This document shows positions 1 to 8,147 of a stretch of 64,000 nucleotides of DNA, one piece after another; position 1 is the stretch's first letter, and every line of letters starts with the position of its first letter. Origin of the DNA: Oleiphilus sp. (GTDB taxonomy: Bacteria; Pseudomonadota; Gammaproteobacteria; Pseudomonadales; Oleiphilaceae); the NCBI GenBank assembly GCA_006212045.1, contig PZPK01000007.1:62001-126000 (forward strand). The letters are read 5' to 3'. The position numbers and the translations under genes are program-made. Below the pieces are notes generated by a model. The model was not told the origin of the DNA. It saw nothing but the letters and a program-made list of their open reading frames with translations, and ran no database searches.

Positions 1-17
1 GGCCTCTATGTTTAGCA

Positions 18-890
18 TCAGGCCTTTGCAATAAAATCCAGCGCCAAACCGAAAAACACCAACATGCCGACCCAGTTGTTGTTCAGGAAAGCCTGGAAAC
101 ACTCTTGCCGGTAACGCAGACGAATCAGGTGTTGCTGGTACACCAGCAGGCAGGACGCGGCGACAACACCCAGAAAATAGAACTGCCCCAGATCGGCCTC
201 GTTGCCGATCAGACAAAGCGTCAGGACAAACATGGTCTGCAGGCAGGCAATAATGGCCCGATCGGCCTCACCGAACAGTATAGCGGTAGATTTCACGCCG
301 ATTTTGATATCGTCTTCGCGATCGACCATGGCATAGATCGTATCGTAGGCAACCGTCCACAAGACCGTTGCCAGAAACACCAGCCATGCCAAAGGTGGCA
401 CCGCTTCCTGTTGGGCAGCAAATGCCATGGGAACGGCCCATGCGAAGGCGGCGCCAAGGAAAACCTGGGGTAGGTAGGTATAGCGCTTCATGAATGGATA
501 CAGAATGGCCAGGCCCAAGCCACCGAAAGACCAATAGAATGTCAATTGATTGGTGCACAGCACCAGCAGCAGCGCCACGAGACACAGGCCGAAAAACAGG
601 CCCAGCGCCTGTTTAGGGCTGACTTTTCCGGTTGCCAATGGCCGGTCTTTGGTTCGTTCAACGTGTCCGTCAATGTCTCGGTCGGCATAATCATTGATAA
701 CACAACCGGCAGAACGCATCACAATCGCGCCCAGTACAAAAATGACCACGTTTGCAATTGAAGGTTGTCCCGCCCCCGCCAGCCAGAGCGCCCAAAGCGC
801 GGGCCACATGACCAGGAATATTCCAATCGGACGGTCCAACCGGGTCAATTGTATATAGGGCATCCACTTACCCAGAGCCAGTTTTTTCAC
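18..890 (-). CDS. ubiA: 4-hydroxybenzoate polyprenyltransferase UbiA
   Basis: Membrane prenyltransferase that joins the polyprenyl tail to 4-hydroxybenzoate, the first committed membrane step of ubiquinone synthesis. Both Asp-rich prenyl-diphosphate/Mg motifs of the UbiA family are visible: NDYADRDID near residue 68 and [12 protein letters not shown] about 120 residues later, set among repeated hydrophobic helices. The frame is open to position 1046, but the GTG at 890 is preferred: GGAGAG stands just upstream and it gives 290 residues, the usual family length, starting a few residues before the conserved [12 protein letters not shown]. It lies 49 bp after ubiC on the same strand, and UbiC makes its substrate. 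The identification is firm; only the start is a choice. Confidence 0.95.
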   Translation of the reverse strand: MKKLALGKWMPYIQLTRLDRPIGIFLVMWPALWALWLAGAGQPSIANVVIFVLGAIVMRSAGCVINDYADRDIDGHVERTKDRPLATGKVSPKQALGLFFGLCLVALLLVLCTNQLTFYWSFGGLGLAILYPFMKRYTYLPQVFLGAAFAWAVPMAFAAQQEAVPPLAWLVFLATVLWTVAYDTIYAMVDREDDIKIGVKSTAILFGEADRAIIACLQTMFVLTLCLIGNEADLGQFYFLGVVAASCLLVYQQHLIRLRYRQECFQAFLNNNWVGMLVFFGLALDFIAKA

Positions 891-939
891 GCACTCTCCA
901 TCTTCATCGATTGCAGGGCCAATTTGCCTATCACAGCCA

Positions 940-1533
940 TCAGGAAGCCCGAAGCACCTCAGGTAAAAACATTTCGCTGACCAGCAAAGGCTTATTGTGA
1001 AGCCTGAAAACAGAACGTCTGGCAAAACAAATTTCGTCCTGCTCATTGCTGAATCGCGCCAATTCCAATGCTTCCCGTTTCATCGCGCGGGATGAAAACA
1101 GAAACGCACCGAGCGGTTTTTCACCCAGATACTGAAGTTGCCGCTCCTCGCCTCGCAAGGTCCCCACCGGAATCACACTATGCGCCCGGACCCAGGGAAC
1201 ACCGAATACACACAGCTCCACTTCCCTGATCAGGGCCTGCTGGCGAAAGGGAATGGACAGGGTCCTTGCTTCGTCTATCGCTGGCATGGCCCAGTGAAGT
1301 CGCGTCACCCTGACCCTGAACTGCCCTCCCGAAACATCAATCAGACGCTGGGTCAGAGAACCACGATCCAGCACCCAATTGCGCCAGGCCCTCGGAAGAA
1401 TGCTCGAAGGGACACTGCGATAGGCTCGCCAAGAGCTTAATTGTTGCGGTAACGCTTTCAGAGAAACACCTGAGTTAGGCAATATGACAAAGCACGCAAT
1501 TATAGCCAAGCTGCACTGGCGCAACCACAACAT
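940..1533 (-). CDS. ubiC: Chorismate pyruvate-lyase UbiC
   Basis: Converts chorismate to 4-hydroxybenzoate and pyruvate in the cytoplasm, feeding UbiA encoded just downstream. Family signatures seen: [30 protein letters not shown] (active-site Arg in the REV segment), [11 protein letters not shown], and the C-terminal [12 protein letters not shown] with the conserved Glu. The 197-codon frame is longer than the roughly 165-180 residues typical of the family. The first 25 residues are hydrophobic and not obviously conserved, so translation may begin later, for instance at a GTG near 1467. The gene is divergent from the rubredoxin gene, with a 147-bp shared upstream region. Confidence 0.93.
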   Translation of the reverse strand: MLWLRQCSLAIIACFVILPNSGVSLKALPQQLSSWRAYRSVPSSILPRAWRNWVLDRGSLTQRLIDVSGGQFRVRVTRLHWAMPAIDEARTLSIPFRQQALIREVELCVFGVPWVRAHSVIPVGTLRGEERQLQYLGEKPLGAFLFSSRAMKREALELARFSNEQDEICFARRSVFRLHNKPLLVSEMFLPEVLRAS

Positions 1534-1680
1534 TCCGGCTCGTTCACTCAGAAACGGTCATTTGGTGACATACGAGCGCTCAAGCTTGTCAGTAATTGCA
1601 TTTGTAGCACAGGCAATGATTGGGTACATTATCGCCTCTTCAAATCTAAAGACTCTAATCAGAAGTAAAAGGTGAACCCT

Positions 1681-1845
1681 ATGAGAAAATGGCAGTGCGT
1701 CGTCTGCGGCCTGATTTATGACGAAGCGGAAGGCTGGCCCGATGATGACATCGCGCCCGGCACCGCTTGGGAAGATGTGCCTGAAGACTGGATCTGCCCG
1801 GACTGTGGGGTCGGAAAAGAAGACTTTGAGATGATTGAAATCTGA
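1681..1845 (+). CDS. rubA: Rubredoxin
   Basis: A 54-residue one-iron electron carrier. The four iron-ligand cysteines are in the two classical pairs, CVVCG at residues 6-9 and CPDCG at 39-42, and the aromatic core (W4, Y13, W30, W37, F49) is in place. The length is exactly that of single-domain rubredoxins. An AAGGTGA ribosome binding site precedes the ATG. Its TGA stop overlaps the ATG of the next gene by one base (TGATG), so rubredoxin and its reductase are translationally coupled. In relatives this pair passes electrons from NAD(P)H to alkane hydroxylases or to oxygen-stress enzymes; which partner is used here cannot be told. Confidence 0.96.
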   Translation: MRKWQCVVCGLIYDEAEGWPDDDIAPGTAWEDVPEDWICPDCGVGKEDFEMIEI

Positions 1846-2987
1846 TGGACCAGGCACCTGTTATTATCATTGGCACCGGGCTGGCAGGATATTCTCTGGC
1901 CAGGGAATTCAGAAAGCTGGACAAGGATACGCCATTACTTCTGATTAGCCGTGACGATGCCCATTCCTATTCCAAGCCCATGCTTTCCACCGGTTTCACC
2001 AAACAGAAAACGGCGGATGAACTTTCCATGGGCGACCCCGGCAAAATGGCCGCGCAGCTGAATGCCTCTATTCGGAATTTTACTGAAGTCGACGCCATCG
2101 ATACCCACAACAAACAACTGGGAATCCGGGGTGAATCCCTCCCCTACTCGAAACTGGTCCTGGCCACAGGGGCTCAGGTGAATCGTCTGTCCTTTCCCGG
2201 GAGTGATCTGGCCCGGGTTGTATCGATCAATGATCTGATGGACTACCGCGCCTTTCGCACTGCCCTGAAGCCGAATCAACATGTTCTGATTATGGGCGCA
2301 GGCCTGATTGGCTGCGAGTATGCCAATGATCTGATGATTGGCGGGCATCGGGTAACAATCGTCGACCCGGCCAAAACAGCATTGAACGGACTCGTGCCGG
2401 AGCCGGCAGGTCAGGCCTTGCAGCAGGGATTGCAGGATGCCGGTGCCAGTATGTTGATGGGCCGCTATGTCAGCTCACTTCAAGAAGACGGAACCTCACT
2501 TTGCGCAAGCCTTGATGATGGTACGGAAATCCATGCCGATATGGTGATTTCTGCGGTGGGCATCAAGCCCGACCTGCAGTTAGCCGAAGCGGCCGGACTT
2601 GTCTGCGACCGGGGCATCGTCACCAACCGGGCGCTCGAAACAAGCGCAGCGGATGTGTATGCACTGGGTGACTGCGCCCAGGTCGACGGGCACGTAATGC
2701 TGTATGTACTGCCCTTGATGAGCTGCGCCCGCGCACTTGCCAAAACCCTCAGCGGCGAGCGTACCGAAGTCCACTATGGGGTAATGCCCGTGGTCACCAA
2801 GACACCCGCTTGTCCCGTCGTGGTTCTGCCGCCCATGGGTAAGCCCGGGCAGTGGCACTTCGAAGGAGAGGGTACACATATCAAGGGCTTGTATCAGGAT
2901 GGAGAGACCCTGAACGGCTTTGTGCTCACCGGCGACTATGCCAGTGAAAAACAGGCGCTGAGTAAGCAAGCGGCGAGTTTTCATTAG
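1845..2987 (+). CDS. rubB: FAD-dependent rubredoxin-NAD(+) reductase
   Basis: 380-residue flavoprotein that reduces rubredoxin with NADH. An N-terminal FAD-binding Rossmann fold carries GTGLAGYSLAREFR (about residues 10-23). A second dinucleotide fold for NAD(P)H carries MGAGLIGCEYANDL (about residues 150-163). The FAD-contacting VYALGDCAQV lies near residue 272. This two-fold layout is that of the pyridine nucleotide-disulphide oxidoreductase class II reductases. It overlaps the rubredoxin stop codon by one base, which supports the assignment over other ferredoxin reductases. About 90 bp after its stop lies a strong hairpin that could end the transcript. Confidence 0.9.
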   Translation: MDQAPVIIIGTGLAGYSLAREFRKLDKDTPLLLISRDDAHSYSKPMLSTGFTKQKTADELSMGDPGKMAAQLNASIRNFTEVDAIDTHNKQLGIRGESLPYSKLVLATGAQVNRLSFPGSDLARVVSINDLMDYRAFRTALKPNQHVLIMGAGLIGCEYANDLMIGGHRVTIVDPAKTALNGLVPEPAGQALQQGLQDAGASMLMGRYVSSLQEDGTSLCASLDDGTEIHADMVISAVGIKPDLQLAEAAGLVCDRGIVTNRALETSAADVYALGDCAQVDGHVMLYVLPLMSCARALAKTLSGERTEVHYGVMPVVTKTPACPVVVLPPMGKPGQWHFEGEGTHIKGLYQDGETLNGFVLTGDYASEKQALSKQAASFH

Positions 2988-3074
2988 TCGGCGTAGTCGC
3001 AAAAACTGTTGTATGAACAATATCTTACAGCGTCCGGAGATGACACGAATTTAATCTTTTCCCGGACAAAATCC

Positions 3075-3100
3075 GGCCCGCACCGCTACCTGTGCGGGCC
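3075..3100 (+). terminator. Hairpin after the rubredoxin reductase gene
   Basis: GGCCCGCAC, an 8-nt loop, then GTGCGGGCC: a perfect 9-bp GC-rich stem about 90 bp after the reductase stop. It is followed by ATAATTCTAT rather than a clean T run, so it may be a weak or factor-assisted terminator. Confidence 0.5.
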
Positions 3101-3160
3101 ATAATTCTATACACTTATACGCCAGTTTTTCCCCAGCTATGCTCACTCTAAAGGAAGCAA

Positions 3161-3346
3161 ATGTCCAACACCCTGGATACCAGCCCTCTCGCCCGCCCGC
3201 CTAAACAAAACAACAAAAAAGAAAGTGAGCCCAAGCAGAAAAGCACCCTCATCAAGCGCCGTAAAAAGGCACCCTCGGGATGGGAAATGAGTGCCAGCGA
3301 TGCACTGCATGTCAATTATCTTGACAGCGAAATCAACACCCACTAA
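3161..3346 (+). CDS. Small lysine-rich protein of unknown function
   Basis: A 61-residue protein that I do not recognise. AAGGAAG stands 4 bases before the ATG, a strong ribosome binding site. The middle is very basic (Lys/Arg runs around residues 18-37, including KKAPSGWEMSASD), and the ends are polar and acidic, so it is soluble and probably disordered. No signal peptide, membrane segment or cysteine is seen. It sits between a terminator-like hairpin and tesB, 27 bp upstream of tesB, and may be cotranscribed with it. A competing 83-codon frame on the opposite strand (3143-3394) has no comparable start signal. Confidence 0.6.
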   Translation: MSNTLDTSPLARPPKQNNKKESEPKQKSTLIKRRKKAPSGWEMSASDALHVNYLDSEINTH

Positions 3347-3373
3347 ACCAAGCTTGCGATACGGATCAAAAAC

Positions 3374-4237
3374 ATGAACAAGGTACTGCAACAACTCATC
3401 GACGTGCTACAGCTTCAACAGATCGGTGATCTGAGGTTTGAGGGCTGCAGCGAAGATCTGGGGTTCAAAAACGTTTTTGGCGGACAGGTGTGTGGTCAGG
3501 CCATGATGGCCGCTTATCGCTCGGTAGAAGACCGCGTAGCGCATTCCATGCACGGTTATTTCCTGCGCCCGGGTGACCATTCGCTGCCGATTGAGTACGA
3601 AGTCCAGATACTCCGCGATGGCGGCAATTTTTCAGCCCGGCGCGTCATCGCTTCGCAGCACGGGAAAGAGATATTTACACTCAATGCCTCATTTCAGAAT
3701 AAGGAACAGGGCTTGAGTCACCAGTTCGACATGCCGGATACGACAGACCCGGAAGTGCTTCTGTCAGAACTTGAAATGCGGCGCCGTTTTAAGCACCTGA
3801 TCCCGGAGAAACTGCGCGATCAGTTTACCCGTGACCGTCCCATCGAAATCAGACCGGTCAATCCGGTCAATTACTCCAACCCGGATGTCAGGGCACCTTA
3901 CAAGCAGAACTGGTTTCGGGCCGTCGCTGCCCTGCCCGATGATTTGGCCCTGCACCAATGTATTCTGACTTACGCTTCGGATTTCGGTTTGCTGGGAACG
4001 AGTATGCTGCCGCATGGCGTGAGCTTCGCTCAAAAAGGCATGCAAGTCGCGAGCATTGATCATGCCCTTTGGTTTCACCGACCGTTTCGGGTCGACGATT
4101 GGCTTCTATACGATATGGACAGCCCCAGTGCGTCTTATGGCCGGGGCTTTAATCGCGGCAATATCTTCAATCAGAATGGCGAACTGGTCGCCTCAGTCTG
4201 CCAGGAAGCCCTGATCAGGAAGCGAAACGTCGAGTAG
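3374..4237 (+). CDS. tesB: Acyl-CoA thioesterase II TesB
   Basis: 287-residue cytoplasmic thioesterase hydrolysing medium- and long-chain acyl-CoA. It has the double hot-dog fold of the family. The N-terminal half contains FGGQVCGQAMMAA and HSMHGYFLRPGD. The C-terminal half contains ASDFGLLGTSMLPHG (with the catalytic Asp) and VCQEALIR at the end (with the catalytic Gln); the substrate-contacting DHALWFHRPF is also present. Length matches the Escherichia coli enzyme. The last 23 bp overlap the convergent end of the sensor/EAL gene, so the two 3' ends are interleaved. Confidence 0.95.
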   Translation: MNKVLQQLIDVLQLQQIGDLRFEGCSEDLGFKNVFGGQVCGQAMMAAYRSVEDRVAHSMHGYFLRPGDHSLPIEYEVQILRDGGNFSARRVIASQHGKEIFTLNASFQNKEQGLSHQFDMPDTTDPEVLLSELEMRRRFKHLIPEKLRDQFTRDRPIEIRPVNPVNYSNPDVRAPYKQNWFRAVAALPDDLALHQCILTYASDFGLLGTSMLPHGVSFAQKGMQVASIDHALWFHRPFRVDDWLLYDMDSPSASYGRGFNRGNIFNQNGELVASVCQEALIRKRNVE

Positions 4238-6821
4238 TTTCCTGATCCTGTAGCCACTCGATCAGTCGATGCAGGGGCAATGGCGGCGTCAGCAAATAGC
4301 CCTGAATCTGGTCACAGTGCAGCATCACCAGATTATCCATCATTTCCTGGGTTTCGACACCTTCGGCCACCACGCGAAAACCGAGGTCATGACACATGTC
4401 GATAGTTTTTCTGACCACGGACTCACTGCGTTCGCTGCCGATCATCCCCGAAATCAATGACTTGTCGATTTTAATCTCGTGCGCCGGCAAGTCTTTAAGG
4501 TAGGACAGCGACGAGTAACCTGATCCAAAGTCGTCCACCGAGATATTAAAACCGGATTGACGAAACGCCGCCAAGGTCTCCAATGCCAGCTCGGGATTAG
4601 CCATCATCGAGGTTTCCGTGACCTCCAGGATCAGTTTACCGGCATCAATTTCAGCCGCTTCCGTCGTTCTCTGAAAAAACTTGATCAGGTCTTTTTCCTT
4701 TAGATTCAGTGCAGAAATATTGATCGACATGGTCAGATCATAGCCGGCCAACTGCAATCGTTTGCAGTTCTGTAAAGCCTCATCGTAAACCCAGCGTGTC
4801 AGCCGCTTGATGATACCGGTTTGTTCGGCGAGACCGATGAACTCGTCCGGTCTGACCAGACCGTACTGATCGTGGTTCCAGCGGACCAGTGCTTCAACAC
4901 CAATCACCTTGCGGCTGGCAATATCAAACTTGGGCTGGAAGTACAGTACCAGTTTGTCGTTGGCGATGGCCTGTTTGAGTTCCGAGATCATCGTCAAACG
5001 GCGCGCGTTATACTGGTCCTGTTCAGGGCGGTAGAACAGAATCATATGATTGGTATGTTCCGAATAGTCAGCAGCCACTTCCGCATGGCGCATCAGCGTT
5101 GACACATTAGCGCCATGCTCCGGATACAGCGCCACGCCTATTCTGGGGCGAAAATCCAGCAACATATCCTTGTAAGCGACGGGTTTACGCAAAGTCCGTG
5201 CGGCTGTTTCCACCTCTGATTGATGTGCCAGTACCACTTCATAATCCATCATGAAACCGAAACTGCCACCTTCCAGTGAGCAGATATTCGCTTCGAAACT
5301 GGGCCCCAGAATTGGCAGAATACCGGGGACCTTGCCAAGCTGGGTATTGCAGCGTTTTGCCATATCGCAGATCATCAGATCAACATTCTGCTGACCAAGC
5401 GTCTTGACGATCTCGGCATATCGACGACTTTCCACGATACAGATCGCAAACTCCCGGCGACTGTTGCGGATATGCTGGGTGATGGTCTGCTCGAAACACA
5501 CCCGATTCGGCATCATGGTGACCGGGTGCGTCATTGAACTGTCCAGCAATTTCAATTCCGCCTCGCGCCTTTCGTTACTCTCCTGAATACTTCTCGCCTG
5601 AGCGGCAATTCGGTCACGGTGCTCCCTGTAAAAGCGATATACCAGCGCGGCCGTCAGAATGAATATTTCGATCGCCGAACCGATCTGCATACCGTATTCA
5701 GTCGCGAAATTCGCGGGAATAAATCCATGCTTGCTCATCGCAGTGACGGTTGCGCCCGCCATCAATATGCCCCAGGCCAACGTATAGACCCATGCAATGC
5801 GATTCCCCAACCAACTGAGGATTGGGCCAAACAGGAGCAACAGGGCGGTGCCCGGAATCGCGCACAGGACCGATAATTGAAGCGAAGTCTGTCGATCCAG
5901 CACAAAGATACCCAGCATGCAGACAAGGGAAACCAGCACCACAAGATTGACCACCGCGTTCAGAAAGCGACTGTACTTGCGGACTTCCAGAAACTCCCGG
6001 GTAAACAGGGCCGAAAACATCAGACAGAGTGGCGGCAAGAACAACAACAGCATGTGGTGGAAAGACGGACTGTCTGACAGGACATAGGGATATAATTTGC
6101 CTCTGAGCACCGCAAACAACAGCATGAAGAAAAAGGTCGACAGCGCGTAGTAGAGATACATTTTCTCTCTGAGGGCGATAAAAATCAGGCTGTTTAGGAA
6201 AACAATCACCAGCACAATGCCGAAGTACACCGCGTGCAGTTCATCCTGATTGGACAAGCTGGAAAACAACGCGATGTTATCCCAGAGTTTCAACGGCACC
6301 AGCTGGGAGCCTGCCGTTTTTACACGAAGGTAAAAGGTATGTGTTTCATTGGGCTGAAGTTGTATTGGAAACAGAAAATTGGGATGGTCGACAACCCTGG
6401 AATGGTAGGGTACGTGGTCACCGGTCTGCACATGTGTCAGTAATTCACCCTGTGCGCCAAATTGATAGAAGTCGACCTCGTCCAATAGTGCATAGGCCAG
6501 CTCAATAATGTAGTGCCCGGTCTTGCTGGCGGGATTGGAAATTTCAAAACGGTACCAGAAGGCGTGAGGCTGATAGCCAAAATTAGCGTATTCTTCCAGT
6601 ACCACTTGCCAAGGCAATTCGCCAGACGACGATTGCACATCCTCAATATCAAGTACGCCTGCCACATCTTCCAGAAATTCGGACTTGATGACGACTGAGG
6701 TCTCGCCTTTAGGCATGAAGGTTTCAATATTGCCAATGGCGAAAGCGCTACCACTTAATATAAGCAGCGACAATACCACCAGGCAGCGCTGCAGCTTTTT
6801 TATCGTTAGCAAGTGCACCAA
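4215..6821 (-). CDS. 7TM-DISM sensor with degenerate GGDEF and intact EAL domain
   Basis: 868-residue membrane sensor probably degrading cyclic di-GMP. Order: signal peptide (1-29), extracytoplasmic 7TMR-DISMED2-type domain (about 35-185), seven membrane segments (about 193-397), short coiled coil (400-430), GGDEF-like domain (430-590), EAL domain (610-855). The GGDEF signature is replaced by GGSFG at 518-522, so cyclase activity is unlikely. The EAL domain keeps its catalytic set: EAL at 643-645, NIS at 701, EVTET at 733-737, DDFGSGYSSL from 763, K787, E820 in EGVET and QGYLLTPPLP at the end. The start is a TTG (6821) or GTG (6818), with GAGG upstream of both. It overlaps tesB convergently. 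The ligand of the external domain is unknown. Confidence 0.88.
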   Translation of the reverse strand: MVHLLTIKKLQRCLVVLSLLILSGSAFAIGNIETFMPKGETSVVIKSEFLEDVAGVLDIEDVQSSSGELPWQVVLEEYANFGYQPHAFWYRFEISNPASKTGHYIIELAYALLDEVDFYQFGAQGELLTHVQTGDHVPYHSRVVDHPNFLFPIQLQPNETHTFYLRVKTAGSQLVPLKLWDNIALFSSLSNQDELHAVYFGIVLVIVFLNSLIFIALREKMYLYYALSTFFFMLLFAVLRGKLYPYVLSDSPSFHHMLLLFLPPLCLMFSALFTREFLEVRKYSRFLNAVVNLVVLVSLVCMLGIFVLDRQTSLQLSVLCAIPGTALLLLFGPILSWLGNRIAWVYTLAWGILMAGATVTAMSKHGFIPANFATEYGMQIGSAIEIFILTAALVYRFYREHRDRIAAQARSIQESNERREAELKLLDSSMTHPVTMMPNRVCFEQTITQHIRNSRREFAICIVESRRYAEIVKTLGQQNVDLMICDMAKRCNTQLGKVPGILPILGPSFEANICSLEGGSFGFMMDYEVVLAHQSEVETAARTLRKPVAYKDMLLDFRPRIGVALYPEHGANVSTLMRHAEVAADYSEHTNHMILFYRPEQDQYNARRLTMISELKQAIANDKLVLYFQPKFDIASRKVIGVEALVRWNHDQYGLVRPDEFIGLAEQTGIIKRLTRWVYDEALQNCKRLQLAGYDLTMSINISALNLKEKDLIKFFQRTTEAAEIDAGKLILEVTETSMMANPELALETLAAFRQSGFNISVDDFGSGYSSLSYLKDLPAHEIKIDKSLISGMIGSERSESVVRKTIDMCHDLGFRVVAEGVETQEMMDNLVMLHCDQIQGYLLTPPLPLHRLIEWLQDQETTRRFAS

Positions 6822-6998
6822 TGAAACCTCAATACCAAATACTCTTTGTTCCGGGCACGGATCGGCCCAAAGACTGATATGACCCGCACCTCTAAGCCTA
6901 GCAGCTTCCTCATTTTTTGCGCATTAACACGGCTATTTCACTTAGGCCCGGATTGGCCTATTCTTAGGGTGACCAACAGCATTTGAGTCGTATAAGGT

Positions 6999-7026
6999 CC
7001 CGCTAAGGATCACAAACGGTAGCGGG
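6999..7026 (+). repeat. Inverted repeat in the leader of the 88-residue protein gene
   Basis: CCCGCTA and TAGCGGG form a 7-bp stem around a 14-nt loop, ending 36 bp before the start codon at 7063. It could be a leader structure or a weak terminator (followed by CTTTCAT). Nothing else was recognised in the 241 bp between the two genes. Confidence 0.35.
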
Positions 7027-7062
7027 CTTTCATAATCCCCGCAGTATCAATGAGGATGAAAA

Positions 7063-7329
7063 ATGAGCAGTGTAGAAGAAAGTCGTCAAGCCAGAATTAT
7101 CAGCGAGCTTAGTATGTTTATTCGCAAGGTACTAAGTGATCCGACAGTCGCTCCAAAATGCATGGAAATAGCCCGTAAGTACAAGGGCCACCCTGAAGCC
7201 ACCAAAATGATGGCTGAAGAAATCAGTGCTTCGACAATCGTACGCATTCCCGAGGACCACAGCGACGCCGATAAACTGTTTCTCAAGCTGGTGCAGGACG
7301 TTCTGGATGATGAAGCCGCGCTATACTAG
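7063..7329 (+). CDS. Hypothetical 88-residue protein
   Basis: I do not recognise this protein. It has a good ribosome binding site (GAGGATG before the ATG). The translation is soluble, mostly helical and acidic at the C-terminus (QDVLDDEAALY), with one Cys and no signal or membrane segment. It stands alone between the divergent sensor gene and a rightward membrane-protein gene 80 bp further on. The hairpin at 6999-7026 lies in its leader. It is probably a real small regulatory or structural protein; the function is unknown. Confidence 0.65.
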   Translation: MSSVEESRQARIISELSMFIRKVLSDPTVAPKCMEIARKYKGHPEATKMMAEEISASTIVRIPEDHSDADKLFLKLVQDVLDDEAALY

Positions 7330-7409
7330 CCGGGCAAATCATTCGAGACGTCATTGAAATATGTCGCTAAAGGCTCCTCACTTGTTCTTTCCGGACTGTC
7401 AACGGCCTT

Positions 7410-8144
7410 GTGCTTGCTTATAAGATGTGCAACCGGCGTAAACGACAAGCGTCATATGACCTGGCATCGCTTGCCTTTTGGTGCGCTGGCCTGCCTGTCA
7501 TTGCCGTGCATGCCAGCTATCTGATCTCAGCACTCTCCGGGCAGGTGGAATGGTGCTTTCCATACATCGATAGCTGTACATCCATCAGTAATGCCGGACG
7601 AAAACATCCGGCCCAGATCATTTTCAAATCCATGTTGTCAATGACTGCTGTGCTGATGTTCTTATACTGGATTGCACTGGTACATTGGCTACGCGCGCTG
7701 GAAGCTGTATCCAAAGGCGCGTGCATCGCCATCACCCTGATGGGAACCTACGCTGGCCTCGCACTGATCCTCTACTGTGTCACCCTGGGTTCGGAAGTTT
7801 CACAACAAAAGGAGTTACGACGGATAGGCATCGTACTTTTTTTCAGCTTGACGGCATTTGCCCACCTGCTCACCGTATACCAGCTGAATAGGCACTTCAG
7901 GCCGCGAACTTTCGCACTGAGACGCGCACTCAAGTGGCAAAAATCGATCAGCTATTTTCTGGTCTGTCTGGGACTGATCAGCGGCATGCTGTCAGGTCTT
8001 GCCAATGACCTTTACAAGCGCATGGATGACGCCATTGAATGGAGCTTTGCCTTACCCATGAGCTTACAGTTTCTGGTCACGGGACTGATGTGGAAAATGA
8101 TGAATTATCAGACGCAATTAAAGATTGGAAACCCTGAAAAATAA
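7410..8144 (+). CDS. Integral membrane protein resembling the Frag1/DRAM/Sfk1 family
   Basis: 244 residues with about six hydrophobic segments. After the first segment comes an extracytoplasmic loop CFPYIDSCTSISNAGRKHP. The combination of P-Y-x-S with CTSIS-x-AGR is what I associate with the Frag1/DRAM/Sfk1 family, so the call rests on that loop and the helix count. No enzymatic motif is seen. The start is uncertain: GTG at 7410 or ATG at 7425, neither with a clear ribosome binding site. It runs convergently into panP, with only 3 bp between the stops. The family's bacterial role is not established. Confidence 0.6.
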   Translation: MLAYKMCNRRKRQASYDLASLAFWCAGLPVIAVHASYLISALSGQVEWCFPYIDSCTSISNAGRKHPAQIIFKSMLSMTAVLMFLYWIALVHWLRALEAVSKGACIAITLMGTYAGLALILYCVTLGSEVSQQKELRRIGIVLFFSLTAFAHLLTVYQLNRHFRPRTFALRRALKWQKSISYFLVCLGLISGMLSGLANDLYKRMDDAIEWSFALPMSLQFLVTGLMWKMMNYQTQLKIGNPEK

Positions 8145-8147
8145 TCT

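Noticed and set aside
1484-1675. 63-codon rightward frame across the ubiC-rubA intergenic region
   Set aside because: Mostly antisense to the ubiC start and the promoter region; no motif or clear start.
3143-3394. 83-codon leftward frame opposite the small Lys-rich gene
   Set aside because: The rightward frame has a much better ribosome binding site; the leftward one has none and overlaps the start of tesB.
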